A DNA stretch of 64,000 bases from Paludibacteraceae bacterium (GTDB lineage: Bacteria; Bacteroidota; Bacteroidia; Bacteroidales; Paludibacteraceae), in the NCBI GenBank assembly GCA_017503075.1, contig JAFVTU010000009.1:162959-226958 (forward strand), read 5' to 3'. The notes beneath the pieces were generated by a model. That model saw only the letters and a program-made list of their open reading frames with translations. It was not told the DNA's origin and did no database searches. Position numbers and translations under genes: made by a program. Below are positions 24,323-32,340 of this stretch, one piece after another (the stretch's first letter is position 1; each line of letters opens with the position of its first letter).

Positions 24323-26137
24323 TTATAATTTCACGCGCAGTAGCGCATGCACATCTGTGCGATGGTTTCTGCGTTCATTTGCCGCTGACCATGCACGTTG
24401 ATATATTGTTTCACTTACCCGCAAATATATCGAAAAGGTATCATTGATTTTGTACCGCGCATTCAACCACAACCGCCCGCCTTTTCCATACACAAACGGA
24501 ATGGCATAGGCGTATAAAACATCATTTTCATAGATGTACACACGATTGTCCCACTTTTGTGCATCAAACAGTTGCGCCCGCATTTGCAACACGATGGGCA
24601 CCTGAGAAAAGCGGTATTCCACATCTTGAAGGAGCGACCAACCATATGTCATCCTATCATCTGCATACACTAGATTACCGTCAGCCTGCGTTTTCATTTT
24701 CCATTGGCCCACTTCATAGACCATATTCCATCGGAGCGAATAGGTATCTTTCTCATCTTTTCTTTTTACGCGGAATCGTGTGTGCATACGGTAGTCTTTT
24801 TGCGGAATAAAATCCGCTTGTGCCATAGTCTCAAATCCACTCTTCCACACATCACCAAACGCCGACAACTGCCAGTTTTTCAATCGATTATATTCCACTC
24901 CAAGATAGCCGCCGTGTTCATCTCTCATTCTTGTCCACGAGCATAATGCATTGGCGTAGATATTGTCAAAATAAGGTGAGTAGTAGCGGTAAATTGCCAA
25001 TAGGTTGATGTCAGACATAGGGGTATATCGTATGCCAGCGATGCCGCCTATACCCCATTTATTAAAATCCCTTCCATTTAGGGAAGAGTTTTGGGTTGGC
25101 TGACTAGTTGCAAGTTCGCCCCAAATATCCACTTTTCCCCGATTCCATCGAGCATTTACTCCCATCACCGCTCTCGCCTCTAGCCTTTTAGCCTCATCAC
25201 CTAATGGCCTAATCTCCTCCACCGCCGTTACTCCCACTTTTAGCCGATTCCATCTGCCTGTCGCATTCACACCCACCACATGATTCCACGCTTCATTCCC
25301 TTTGCGCAACGAATAAAATGCACTAACATCAGCCCAACTACTCACTTTTGCCGTTGCACCTATGCCGCAAAAGTGATTATAACTATCACCTACCGAACCA
25401 TATTTTTTCAGTCCCTCATCTGTGGTCGCAGTAGACTGAAGATAAGCTGTTTTTCCGCGTTTGAACGGACTACCTACTACCAATCCATACCCAAAACTTG
25501 CTTGATAATTGCCTGCTACTATCCGTTTCATTGGACCCATATCTCGCAATTCTACATACCCACCTAGGTCAATGTCTTTCAATGGCACACCTACCGCGCG
25601 ACTGACTGTCAACCCCGCTTGTACGCGATTCTGATAATTTAGGCGATATCGCAGTTTGCCATACATAGGATCACCCTCATAATCTTCGATATTCCGTGCA
25701 TCCACTCGCAGCGTCATCTCATGCTTGGCATAGTGAAACACTTCACGAACATACATCTTTTCATCCGAATCTACGGCTCCTACATACACAAACGGTAATA
25801 GATTTCTAATTTCATAATCTTTCAGACAATCAATTAGTTGCAACTCGTATATTTCTTGGAATGGATGCTCGTATTGGTAGAGTAAGATAGCATCAATCTG
25901 CTCGTCGCTCAAGAAACGTAATCTGCTCAATTCATCCGCTGTCGTCTGGTTCAAGTTAATAGGGTGAGCTGCAATGTCCAATAGTTCTTCTTGGATGTCT
26001 TCTAGTGGTGCTTCTCCGTCCTCCGATAGTTGGTTATAGATGTCTTCTAGGATCGCATCAAGAGAAAAAGGCTCCGCGTGTATGGTCAAACTCATACACG
26101 AAACAAACACAAATGCTATTATCCACACACGCTTCAT
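24323..26137 (-). CDS. Helix-hairpin-helix protein with outer-membrane barrel-like C-terminus
   Basis: 604 aa from MKRVWIIAFVFVSCMS, a signal peptide; the upstream extension to 26251 runs through the promoter and is rejected. Residues about 45-115 hold a ComEA-like helix-hairpin-helix region (INLNQTTADELSRLRFLSDEQIDAILLYQ). The rest is rich in alternating aromatic strands (YGKLRYRLNYQNRVQAGLTVSRA, FGYGLVVGSPFKRG, LQDVEYRFSQVPIVLQMRAQLF) and ends LLRVKL, consistent with a beta-barrel. Such fusions are known but uncharacterised in Bacteroidota. Residues about 307-321 are encoded by heptamer repeats. Divergent from the gene at 26233. Confidence 0.75.
   Translation of the reverse strand: MKRVWIIAFVFVSCMSLTIHAEPFSLDAILEDIYNQLSEDGEAPLEDIQEELLDIAAHPINLNQTTADELSRLRFLSDEQIDAILLYQYEHPFQEIYELQLIDCLKDYEIRNLLPFVYVGAVDSDEKMYVREVFHYAKHEMTLRVDARNIEDYEGDPMYGKLRYRLNYQNRVQAGLTVSRAVGVPLKDIDLGGYVELRDMGPMKRIVAGNYQASFGYGLVVGSPFKRGKTAYLQSTATTDEGLKKYGSVGDSYNHFCGIGATAKVSSWADVSAFYSLRKGNEAWNHVVGVNATGRWNRLKVGVTAVEEIRPLGDEAKRLEARAVMGVNARWNRGKVDIWGELATSQPTQNSSLNGRDFNKWGIGGIAGIRYTPMSDINLLAIYRYYSPYFDNIYANALCSWTRMRDEHGGYLGVEYNRLKNWQLSAFGDVWKSGFETMAQADFIPQKDYRMHTRFRVKRKDEKDTYSLRWNMVYEVGQWKMKTQADGNLVYADDRMTYGWSLLQDVEYRFSQVPIVLQMRAQLFDAQKWDNRVYIYENDVLYAYAIPFVYGKGGRLWLNARYKINDTFSIYLRVSETIYQRAWSAANERRNHRTDVHALLRVKL
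25175..25217. repeat. 7-bp GCCTNNN tandem units inside the HhH/barrel gene
   Basis: GCCTCTA, GCCTTTT, AGCCTCA, TCACCTA, ATGGCCT, AATCTCC: degenerate heptamers encoding EIRPLGDEAKRLEARA on the minus strand. Confidence 0.65.
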
Positions 26138-26192
26138 TTCCACTGCAAAAGTACTAAAAATTGCTGAAATATCCCAACTATTGTAAAAAAAT

Positions 26193-26223
26193 TTTGTTTT
26201 TACATAATTTTTTACTATCTTTG
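26193..26223 (+). promoter_or_regulatory. Promoter of the LPG-synthase-like gene
   Basis: TTTG (26193-26196), 19-bp spacer, TATCTTTG (26216-26223), 10 bp before the ATG, implying an almost leaderless mRNA. Confidence 0.78.
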
Positions 26224-26232
26224 CAGCCCGAA

Positions 26233-27168
26233 ATGAAGCAAAACAAACCATATCTCCGTATTTTCAACATGCTGCTTATCCTTGCGGCGTATGGTTATTT
26301 AGCATATCGTTTGATTATTTTCGACGATTATGCCTCTTTCTTTGCGGCTTTTCAAGATATGGACATATGGCATTGTCTTGTTCTAGTGACGGTGCTTTTG
26401 CTTATGCCCGTTAATGTGCTCTGTGAGGCAGGTAAGTGGCGTCTTCTCTTGCGTGATGTAGAGCCAATGACTATGTGGGGGGCGCAACGCCAAGTCTATT
26501 ACGGCTACGTGGGTGCGTTTATCACCCCTTATCATGCTGGCGACTATCCTGCGCGTGCTATGCTTCTCAAGGACAAGGGTAATTTCTCCGCTGCGGTTGG
26601 GCTTGGTCTTGTAGGTACTGTGGCTCTCTTGCTTGTCGAACTCATCATCGGCGTACCTGCCACATGGCTCTTTGCTTCTTATGATCAATCGCTCCCAATG
26701 CAGTCATTTGCCATTGCTTTCATCGTGGTGATACTCCTAATGAGTTTCTTACCTCACATTGTGCGTAGTCTAGCTAAGCGTCAATGGCAATCTACTCAGA
26801 TGCAGCAACTCGTCATGGCACTCTCCAAGATTTCCTACACCCGTTTTATGCAAACGGTCGGCTGGTCATTCTTGCGTTATATGGTTTGGGCAATCCAGTT
26901 GGCACTAACTCTGCATTTCTGCGGAGTGGAGATGTTGCCAATGGAGTACCTTATCTCCATCCCCTTCTACTACATGGTGATTTCCATTTTCCCATCTATG
27001 CCAGTATTAAATATCGCCATCCGTGGCAGCTGGTCATTGATAATTTTCGATGCGTTTAGCGACAATGCGGCTGGCATAGCCTTGGCGGTACTGCTGATAT
27101 GGCTCATCAACACCGTCCTGCCTATGCTCATCGGCTCCATCCTCTACCGCAACGGCAAAACCAAATAA
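26233..27168 (+). CDS. Lysylphosphatidylglycerol synthase-like integral membrane protein (UPF0104/YbhN)
   Basis: 311 aa from MKQNKPYLRIFNMLL; the ATG at 26161 lies upstream of the promoter and is rejected. Seven or eight transmembrane helices, with VNVLCEAGKWRLLL, the YYGYVGAFITPYHAGDYPARAMLL segment and a late SIFPSMPVLNIAIRG. These match the flippase-like domain of MprF and YbhN. Substrate unknown; such proteins are proposed lipid flippases. malQ follows after a 53-bp gap that is filled by a decamer repeat, so they may be co-transcribed. Confidence 0.82.
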   Translation: MKQNKPYLRIFNMLLILAAYGYLAYRLIIFDDYASFFAAFQDMDIWHCLVLVTVLLLMPVNVLCEAGKWRLLLRDVEPMTMWGAQRQVYYGYVGAFITPYHAGDYPARAMLLKDKGNFSAAVGLGLVGTVALLLVELIIGVPATWLFASYDQSLPMQSFAIAFIVVILLMSFLPHIVRSLAKRQWQSTQMQQLVMALSKISYTRFMQTVGWSFLRYMVWAIQLALTLHFCGVEMLPMEYLISIPFYYMVISIFPSMPVLNIAIRGSWSLIIFDAFSDNAAGIALAVLLIWLINTVLPMLIGSILYRNGKTK

Positions 27169-27170
27169 AC

Positions 27171-27210
27171 AATTCTACACAACACTACACAACGTTAAAC
27201 AATACTAAAC
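27171..27210. repeat. 10-bp tandem units between the membrane gene and malQ
   Basis: AATTCTACAC, AACACTACAC, AACGTTAAAC, AATACTAAAC in exact 10-bp register, filling the gap before malQ. Confidence 0.88.
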
Positions 27211-27221
27211 AACCAAATCAT

Positions 27222-29843
27222 ATGACTTTATCCTTTTCAATCAACTACCAAACGCAGTGGGGACAGCACATCGCCGTTCTCTATGCTGCGGATGCAGACG
27301 TGCAACAAGCTTCACCTCTGCAACTTGACCTCGAGTGCCATGGCTCTGCCGAATGGGCTGCACAACTCACACTCAGTGATATCCACAAGTACATCTCTTA
27401 TGTCTATGTTGTCATGGACGAGAATGGCAATATTCTCCGTCGCGAGTCTATGCCTCATCTCCTTGAGTGCCAACCGGGTAACATCATCCTTCGCGACCTC
27501 TGGCAAGACAAGGACCGTTCTCTTTTCGGCTCTAAAGTCTTCAGCCAAGTGCTTTTCGCACACCGCAAACCCTCTGCTGCGGCTAAGGCAACGGGCAACA
27601 TCTGCCTTAAGGTCAGCGTACCTCGCCTCGAGCGCCATCAGGGTGTAGCCATCATGGGTAATATCCCTGCCCTCGGCGCATGGGACAAGAAGAAAATGCT
27701 CCCAATGACCAATACCCAATATCCATTAGGCGGAACGCCGTCCCATAGCGAAGCGTCCTATAACCCCACCTGGACCGCCACTTTCCACGCCAAAATCGGC
27801 ACTGTGGTTGAGTACAAGTATGTCATCTATGACCTCCAATCGGGCGAAATCGTGGACATGGAGTGGGGCGAGAACCGCAAGATCTGGGACGTTCAACGTG
27901 CTAAGCACTATGTCCTCACCGATGCTCCTTTCCGCTATACACAAGCCAACTGGAAGGGCGCAGGCGTAGCGGTACCTGTCTTCTCTCTCCGTTCGGAGAA
28001 CGGCTTTGGTATTGGTGAGTACCAAGACCTCAAACTCCTCGCTGACTGGGCTGTTGCTACAGGACAAAAGATGATCCAGACCCTCCCAATCAACGACACT
28101 ACCCTCCGTCACAACAACCTCGACTCCTATCCATACAACGCCGTCAGCGTCTTTGCCCTCCACCCAATCTACCTCAATATCGAGAAGATGGGCACCCTCA
28201 CTCCTACCCAACTCAAGCGTTACCGCAAGACCCAAGAGGAGTTCAATGCCAAGACTATCGCTGACTACCAATGCGTTTACGATGAGAAGATGAAGTACTT
28301 CAAAGCGCTCTACAAGGCCGACAAAGCCGAGCTCTTTGCTTCTGATGAATACAATGCTTTCCTCGCTGCCAACGAGGGATGGCTCCTTCCATATGCGCAG
28401 TTCATGTCCAAACGCGACAAGCAACCTAAGGACTTCTACTGCTACCTCCAGTTCCACGCCGACAAGCAGCTCCGCGACGCTGTGGATTATGCGCACTCCG
28501 TAGGAGTGGCTATCAAGGGCGATATACCTATCGGTATCTCTCCTGACTCTGTGGACGCTTCCACCGACCCACAACTCTTCAACCTCTCTGCTTCGGCGGG
28601 TGCACCACCCGATGACTTCGACGCACGTGGCCAGAACTGGGGCTTCCCTACCTACAACTGGGATGTCATGTCGCAAGACGACTACCACTGGTGGAAGTTC
28701 CGTTTCACCAAGATGGCGGACTACTTCGATGCTTATCGTATCGACCATATCCTTGGCTTCTTCCGTATTTGGCAAATGCGCAAGTCGGATGTTTGGGGAC
28801 TCTGCGGACACTTCTCTCCTGCTATGCCATACTCGCTCCAAGACCTTTGGAACATGGGTGTGAAGCTCGATGAGGACCGCCTCACTCGTCCTTACCTCCG
28901 TGCTCACTTCCTTGGCGAAGTCTTTGGCTATGATACCGAGTTTGTGAAGCAAAACTTCCTCCTCACCAACGATGGCAATATCTACTACTTCCCTGAGCAC
29001 CTTGACACCCAACGCAAGGTACAGCAGTACTTCCTCGACCCTGAGCACCGTGCTGCGCTGGAGGGCAAGTGCAATATCGATAATGTCCTCAATGGTTTGT
29101 TATATCTCCATTGCGAGATTCTCTTCGTGCGTGACCAGAAGAACCCTTCTATGCTCCACCCACGTATCGCCATGTATCAGTCGCATAACTTCAGCGAGTT
29201 GTATGCTGACCAACGCCAACTCCTCATGGATATCCACAACGACTATTTCTATCACCGCCATACGGCTTTCTGGCGCGATTCTGCTATGAAGAAACTCCCT
29301 ACGCTCATCGCTGCTACCGACATGCTTTGCTGCGGCGAGGACCTTGGTATGGTGCCTACTTGCGTGCCTGAGGTCATGAGTCAATTGGAGATTCTCTCGC
29401 TTGAGATCCAACGCATGCCTAAGGATCCAACTCGTGCTTTCGCACACCCTGCTGACGCACCATATTTGAGCGTATGTACCATTGGTACCCACGATATGAA
29501 CCCTATGCGTGCATGGTGGGAGGAAGACCGCCAAGTTACTCAGAAGTTCTATAACGAACAAATGGGTTGGTGGGGTGAAGCACCACAAGAGATGTCACCA
29601 GAAATTGCCGAATTCATCGTTAATCAGCACATGTATAGCCCTGCAATGTGGGTGATTCTGCCATTGCAAGACTGGTTGGCTATTGATGGTAATATTCGTT
29701 TGGCTGACCAACACGCTGAGCGTATCAACTTGCCAAGCAACCCAGAACACTTCTGGAACTACCGCATGCACCTCACATTGGAGAACTTGCTCCAGCAAGA
29801 CGCTTTCAACGCCCACGTGAAATCCCTCACCCAAGTGAGATAA
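27222..29843 (+). CDS. malQ: 4-alpha-glucanotransferase (GH77) with N-terminal CBM20 domains
   Basis: 873 aa from MTLSFSINYQTQWGQ; the frame upstream is part of the previous gene region. Two starch-binding CBM20-type domains occupy about 1-115 and 120-235 (LKVSVPRLERHQGVAIMGNIPALGAWD), followed by GH77: nucleophile in DAYRIDHILGFFRIW, acid/base in CCGEDLGMVPTCVPEVM, and TIGTHDMNPMRAWWEED. It disproportionates maltodextrins in the cytoplasm and works with glycogen phosphorylase (36898). Residues about 164-182 (TQYPLGGTPSHSEASYN) inside the second CBM20 are an in-frame palindromic insert also found in tatD. Confidence 0.93.
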   Translation: MTLSFSINYQTQWGQHIAVLYAADADVQQASPLQLDLECHGSAEWAAQLTLSDIHKYISYVYVVMDENGNILRRESMPHLLECQPGNIILRDLWQDKDRSLFGSKVFSQVLFAHRKPSAAAKATGNICLKVSVPRLERHQGVAIMGNIPALGAWDKKKMLPMTNTQYPLGGTPSHSEASYNPTWTATFHAKIGTVVEYKYVIYDLQSGEIVDMEWGENRKIWDVQRAKHYVLTDAPFRYTQANWKGAGVAVPVFSLRSENGFGIGEYQDLKLLADWAVATGQKMIQTLPINDTTLRHNNLDSYPYNAVSVFALHPIYLNIEKMGTLTPTQLKRYRKTQEEFNAKTIADYQCVYDEKMKYFKALYKADKAELFASDEYNAFLAANEGWLLPYAQFMSKRDKQPKDFYCYLQFHADKQLRDAVDYAHSVGVAIKGDIPIGISPDSVDASTDPQLFNLSASAGAPPDDFDARGQNWGFPTYNWDVMSQDDYHWWKFRFTKMADYFDAYRIDHILGFFRIWQMRKSDVWGLCGHFSPAMPYSLQDLWNMGVKLDEDRLTRPYLRAHFLGEVFGYDTEFVKQNFLLTNDGNIYYFPEHLDTQRKVQQYFLDPEHRAALEGKCNIDNVLNGLLYLHCEILFVRDQKNPSMLHPRIAMYQSHNFSELYADQRQLLMDIHNDYFYHRHTAFWRDSAMKKLPTLIAATDMLCCGEDLGMVPTCVPEVMSQLEILSLEIQRMPKDPTRAFAHPADAPYLSVCTIGTHDMNPMRAWWEEDRQVTQKFYNEQMGWWGEAPQEMSPEIAEFIVNQHMYSPAMWVILPLQDWLAIDGNIRLADQHAERINLPSNPEHFWNYRMHLTLENLLQQDAFNAHVKSLTQVR
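27715..27766. repeat. Palindrome-rich insert inside malQ
   Basis: GGCGGAACGCCGTCCC and ATAGCGAAGCGTCCTATA modules, homologous in reverse orientation to the tatD insert at 16369. GGCG-GAA-CGCC and GC-GAA-GC are minihairpins. Confidence 0.72.
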
Positions 29844-29862
29844 TAGTTTCGCTATTATAACG

Positions 29863-29898
29863 AAAAGAGGATGTACCACTCGGTTACATCCTCTTTTT
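29863..29898 (+). terminator. Terminator of malQ
   Basis: AAAAGAGGATGTA / TACATCCTCTTTT, a 13-bp perfect stem with a 9-nt loop and T-tract. Confidence 0.92.
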
Positions 29899-29940
29899 CT
29901 TATCTAAACTCCTCTACCATTACGCTATCAACTACGTTAC

Positions 29941-29984
29941 ATATACGATAGATACACGATAGATATACGTTAGATACACGATAG
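29941..29984. repeat. Four 11-bp tandem units after malQ
   Basis: ATATACGATAG, ATACACGATAG, ATATACGTTAG, ATACACGATAG; alternation gives a 22-bp higher-order period. No gene is seen between 29844 and 30256. Confidence 0.9.
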
Positions 29985-30070
29985 ATAACCCTATTCTTAC
30001 CGTAGGAACACCATATTTATCAAATACTTGTACTATTTCACTAAAAAATCACAAATTTCCCCTCCAAAAC

Positions 30071-30101
30071 TTGCAAATCTGTAAAACTTTCACTACCTTT
30101 G
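30071..30101 (+). promoter_or_regulatory. Promoter of the leader element and the 30257 gene
   Basis: TTG (30071-30073), 20-bp spacer, TACCTTTG (30094-30101). The mRNA would begin near 30108 with a 150-nt leader that contains the whole structured element. Confidence 0.82.
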
Positions 30102-30157
30102 CACCCATAATTAACAATCATTGTCCCCTCCGACGGCAAGGAGGAGTCTCCCTCTAG

Positions 30158-30256
30158 AAACATCCGAGAGTTTCGTGAACTCGAGGATAGAGTGGAGGCA
30201 TCGAACGCCCTAACAACGACGAGGTCGTTGGTCAATGCGTGAGATTGCCGAACACG
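30158..30256 (+). ncRNA. Structured 100-nt leader element, copy B (5' of the 30257 gene)
   Basis: Same element as 15551-15650. Stems: GAGTT/AACTC with a 5-nt loop (TCGTG); GCATCGA/TCAATGC (one mismatch) enclosing AACGA/TCGTT; and CGTG/CACG. The first stem differs from copy A at three base pairs and the last at one, all compensated. The alignment stops exactly at the ATG of the following gene, so the last stem could control translation. A separate CTCC...GGAG hairpin lies just upstream (30126-30144). Confidence 0.72.
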
Positions 30257-30601
30257 ATGGCTAAAACCACTCTCTCTCATCCCTTCGACTCCATGTCGGG
30301 CAAACTCGGCTCTACCGATAAGATTATCATGCGTACGCGCAATGGTCGTACGCATGCTTATGTAGTCAAACACCCGTATAAAGGCCCTCTTGCACCTTCT
30401 CGCCAGAAAGCTGTTTCTTCTTTCGCGGAGGCAGTCAAACAAACCTCTGTCATCATGAACACCCCCGAACTCCGTAGCGAATGGGAAAAGAAATATGCCG
30501 CATACCGCAAGCAAGCCGACCGCTATCCTAATACGCACCCCAATCCTTATACCACTTTTCGCGGCTTCATCATCGGCTCCCTGATCCACGCCTCTGAATA
30601 G
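30257..30601 (+). CDS. Conserved small protein of unknown function
   Basis: 114 aa starting MAKTTLSHPFDSMSGKLGS; an in-frame ATG 18 bp upstream lies inside the structured leader and is less likely. The protein is basic (RTRNGRTHAYVVKHPYKGP) with a helical middle and a Tyr/Arg-rich C-terminus (EWEKKYAAYRKQADRYP). No signal peptide or transmembrane segment. I recall similar uncharacterised proteins in Bacteroidales but no function. It has its own promoter and the structured leader, and is monocistronic. Confidence 0.75.
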   Translation: MAKTTLSHPFDSMSGKLGSTDKIIMRTRNGRTHAYVVKHPYKGPLAPSRQKAVSSFAEAVKQTSVIMNTPELRSEWEKKYAAYRKQADRYPNTHPNPYTTFRGFIIGSLIHASE

Positions 30602-30628
30602 CTCCTTGCTGCTTCTTTGTCCATTAGC

Positions 30629-30814
30629 CCCCAATTATATTGGGGCACTTGCCTCCCGCCACTAGTTTAGTTCTCGGCACTAATTCGCCGAGTAAACTTC
30701 CACCACCAGTCCTGTGCTCGCGGATTTTCTCGCGAGTAAATATTCTTCCATCGCCTCGACTTGTAGTCGAGTATTCTGCATACTCTATGTCCATTCTCCC
30801 GAATGCTATTCGGG
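30629..30814. repeat. Hairpin array left of the A/T-rich island
   Basis: Perfect hairpins follow one another: CCCCAA...TTGGGG (about 30630-30644), CTCGGC/GCCGAG (30673-30692), CTCGCG/CGCGAG (30717-30736), CTCGAC/GTCGAG (30755-30771), CCCGAAT/ATTCGGG (30798-30814). The second and third are each followed by TAAA and then TTCC-containing spacer. The 33.2-kb region carries close relatives. No gene is seen from 30602 to 30964. Confidence 0.78.
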
Positions 30815-30852
30815 GATTCTTTACCTTAAACTATAAACTTTCAACCAAAATA

Positions 30853-30884
30853 TTTGCTCAATCCAAATTTATTCCGTAACTTTG
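30853..30884 (+). promoter_or_regulatory. Promoter of the GIY-YIG/DUF2971 island
   Basis: TTTG (30853-30856), 20-bp spacer, TAACTTTG (30877-30884): a consensus promoter 81 bp before the ATG at 30965. Confidence 0.85.
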
Positions 30885-30964
30885 CACTTTAATATCATTT
30901 CTTGTTGGTTATAATATTATTTTTTGTGTGCTATTTCGCTTATCTTATATCAAGTTAGGGTTGC

Positions 30965-31144
30965 ATGGGAAAACGAATTTTATCATATGATTTAGTCCGA
31001 TAAATATCACAGCAATATTCGTCGCGTTTTGAATTCCAAAAAGGCGATAAAGCAGCATATAATAAAGCTGTAAAGGAAGGGTGGATTAACTCTTATACTT
31101 GGCTTGGAGTTCCTATCCGAAAGATAAACAATAGTTTAGATAAA
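30965..31144 (+). pseudogene. Disrupted N-terminus of the GIY-YIG repeat protein (in-frame TAA)
   Basis: From ATG 30965 the frame reads MGKRILSYDLVR, stop (TAA 31001-31003), then ISQQYSSRFEFQKGDKAAY and on, in the same frame, into the GIY-YIG domain. Without the stop this aligns gap-free to the repeats of the downstream protein (compare LCIDIAKKYTSITEFSRQES), the stop falling on a variable charged position. It is therefore the first repeat of the gene, broken by one nonsense codon. Confidence 0.75.
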
Positions 31145-32326
31145 GTGCATCTTATTTATGCTTATTTGGATAATGATAATAAGGTAGTTTACATAGGAAG
31201 GACTAATAATATCCGTCAACGACATTCGCAACATAATAGGATCTCGTATAAGTACAAAACTTATGATGTGGTTAAACGATATTTTATCTCCATTGGTATA
31301 ATAGACAAATTACCAAATCCTATTATTCTTGAGGATAATTTGAATTTAGTAGAATCTCAGGCTAAAGAAGAATATTATATCAAAAAATATAAAGATAATG
31401 GTTGGAATATTTTAAACACTGCAAAAACGGGTGTTAATGTATCTTCCACAGGTTCTTTTGTTAAAAAATGGACTTACAGAGAGTGTGAAAAACTAGCATT
31501 ATCTTGCAAGACTAGAAAAGAGTTTGAAAGTAAAAGTAGTGGAGCTTATTCAGTATCAAAAAAGAATGGGTGGATTGATAAATGGCTTCCTATTTCTACT
31601 AATTATCATAAGGCAGAATATTCATGGACAAAGGAGTTGTGCATTGATATCGCAAAAAAATACACTTCTATTACCGAGTTTTCTCGACAGGAATCACAAG
31701 CATATCATGCTGCTAAACGGCATGGATGGATTAAAGATTTTAATTGGTTGAAAAGAGCACAACGTACACCAATTACAGAAGAAGAAATTATACAAATAGC
31801 TCAGAAATTTAAGTATGCATCAGATTTTAAGAAAAACTATCCTAGTCATTATCACCGTGCAAGAAAGATAGGTATCCTTAAAGACTTAGAATTTATTCCA
31901 AAAGAAAAGATAATGTGGACCTATGAAACATGTAGAGTTGAAGCTATGAAGTTTTCGTCTCAAATTGCTTTTAGAAAAGCATCTCCAGTCGCCTACAATG
32001 TCAGTCTCAAGAAAAAGTGGGTTAATCAATGGCTTCCAAAAACGAATACTATCCGTACAGATCAGGAGTTACTGGAAGAAGCAAAATCATATACAAATAT
32101 TAATGATCTACGGAAGAATAACAACTCGCTATATTGCTTAATACAAAAAAGAGGATTATTGCAACATACTAAATTGAAATACATCCGCAAAAAATGGACA
32201 GATGAAAAAGTTAAGGAGGTTGCTGTTTGTTATAACACTAGATATGATTTCCAAAAAGGATGTAAAGGGGCATATAATTATGCCTTGAAGCATAAAATGC
32301 TAGATATCTTATTTCCAAATAAATAA
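31145..32326 (+). CDS. GIY-YIG domain protein with tandem repeat modules
   Basis: 393 aa from a GTG at 31145; the true N-terminus is probably upstream but interrupted by a stop. Residues 1-95 form a GIY-YIG nuclease-like domain: LIYAY (3-7), VVYIGRT (14-20), R24, H27 and E70-E76 in NLVESQAKEEYYI. Then six repeats of about 43 residues follow, each W-T-x-E, a hydrophobic helix, F-x-x...AY, and G-W-I/L-D...W-L-P, resembling DNA-binding modules of homing-type endonucleases. A/T-rich compared with neighbours. The DUF2971 gene follows after 14 bp. Role in defence or mobility is inferred, not shown. Confidence 0.75.
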   Translation: MHLIYAYLDNDNKVVYIGRTNNIRQRHSQHNRISYKYKTYDVVKRYFISIGIIDKLPNPIILEDNLNLVESQAKEEYYIKKYKDNGWNILNTAKTGVNVSSTGSFVKKWTYRECEKLALSCKTRKEFESKSSGAYSVSKKNGWIDKWLPISTNYHKAEYSWTKELCIDIAKKYTSITEFSRQESQAYHAAKRHGWIKDFNWLKRAQRTPITEEEIIQIAQKFKYASDFKKNYPSHYHRARKIGILKDLEFIPKEKIMWTYETCRVEAMKFSSQIAFRKASPVAYNVSLKKKWVNQWLPKTNTIRTDQELLEEAKSYTNINDLRKNNNSLYCLIQKRGLLQHTKLKYIRKKWTDEKVKEVAVCYNTRYDFQKGCKGAYNYALKHKMLDILFPNK

Positions 32327-32340
32327 ATAAATATAACAAT

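Noticed and set aside
27726-29048. 440-codon open frame antisense to malQ
   Set aside because: It is the shadow of a strongly biased coding strand that avoids TTA, CTA and TCA codons; no signal peptide, domain or promoter, and malQ is certain on the other strand.
30041-30634. 197-codon minus-strand frame across the leader element and the 30257 gene
   Set aside because: It shares RALTND-like and VVRA-like words with a plus-strand frame at 15459-15665, but only because both cross the same 100-nt structured repeat; changes between copies are spread over all codon positions.
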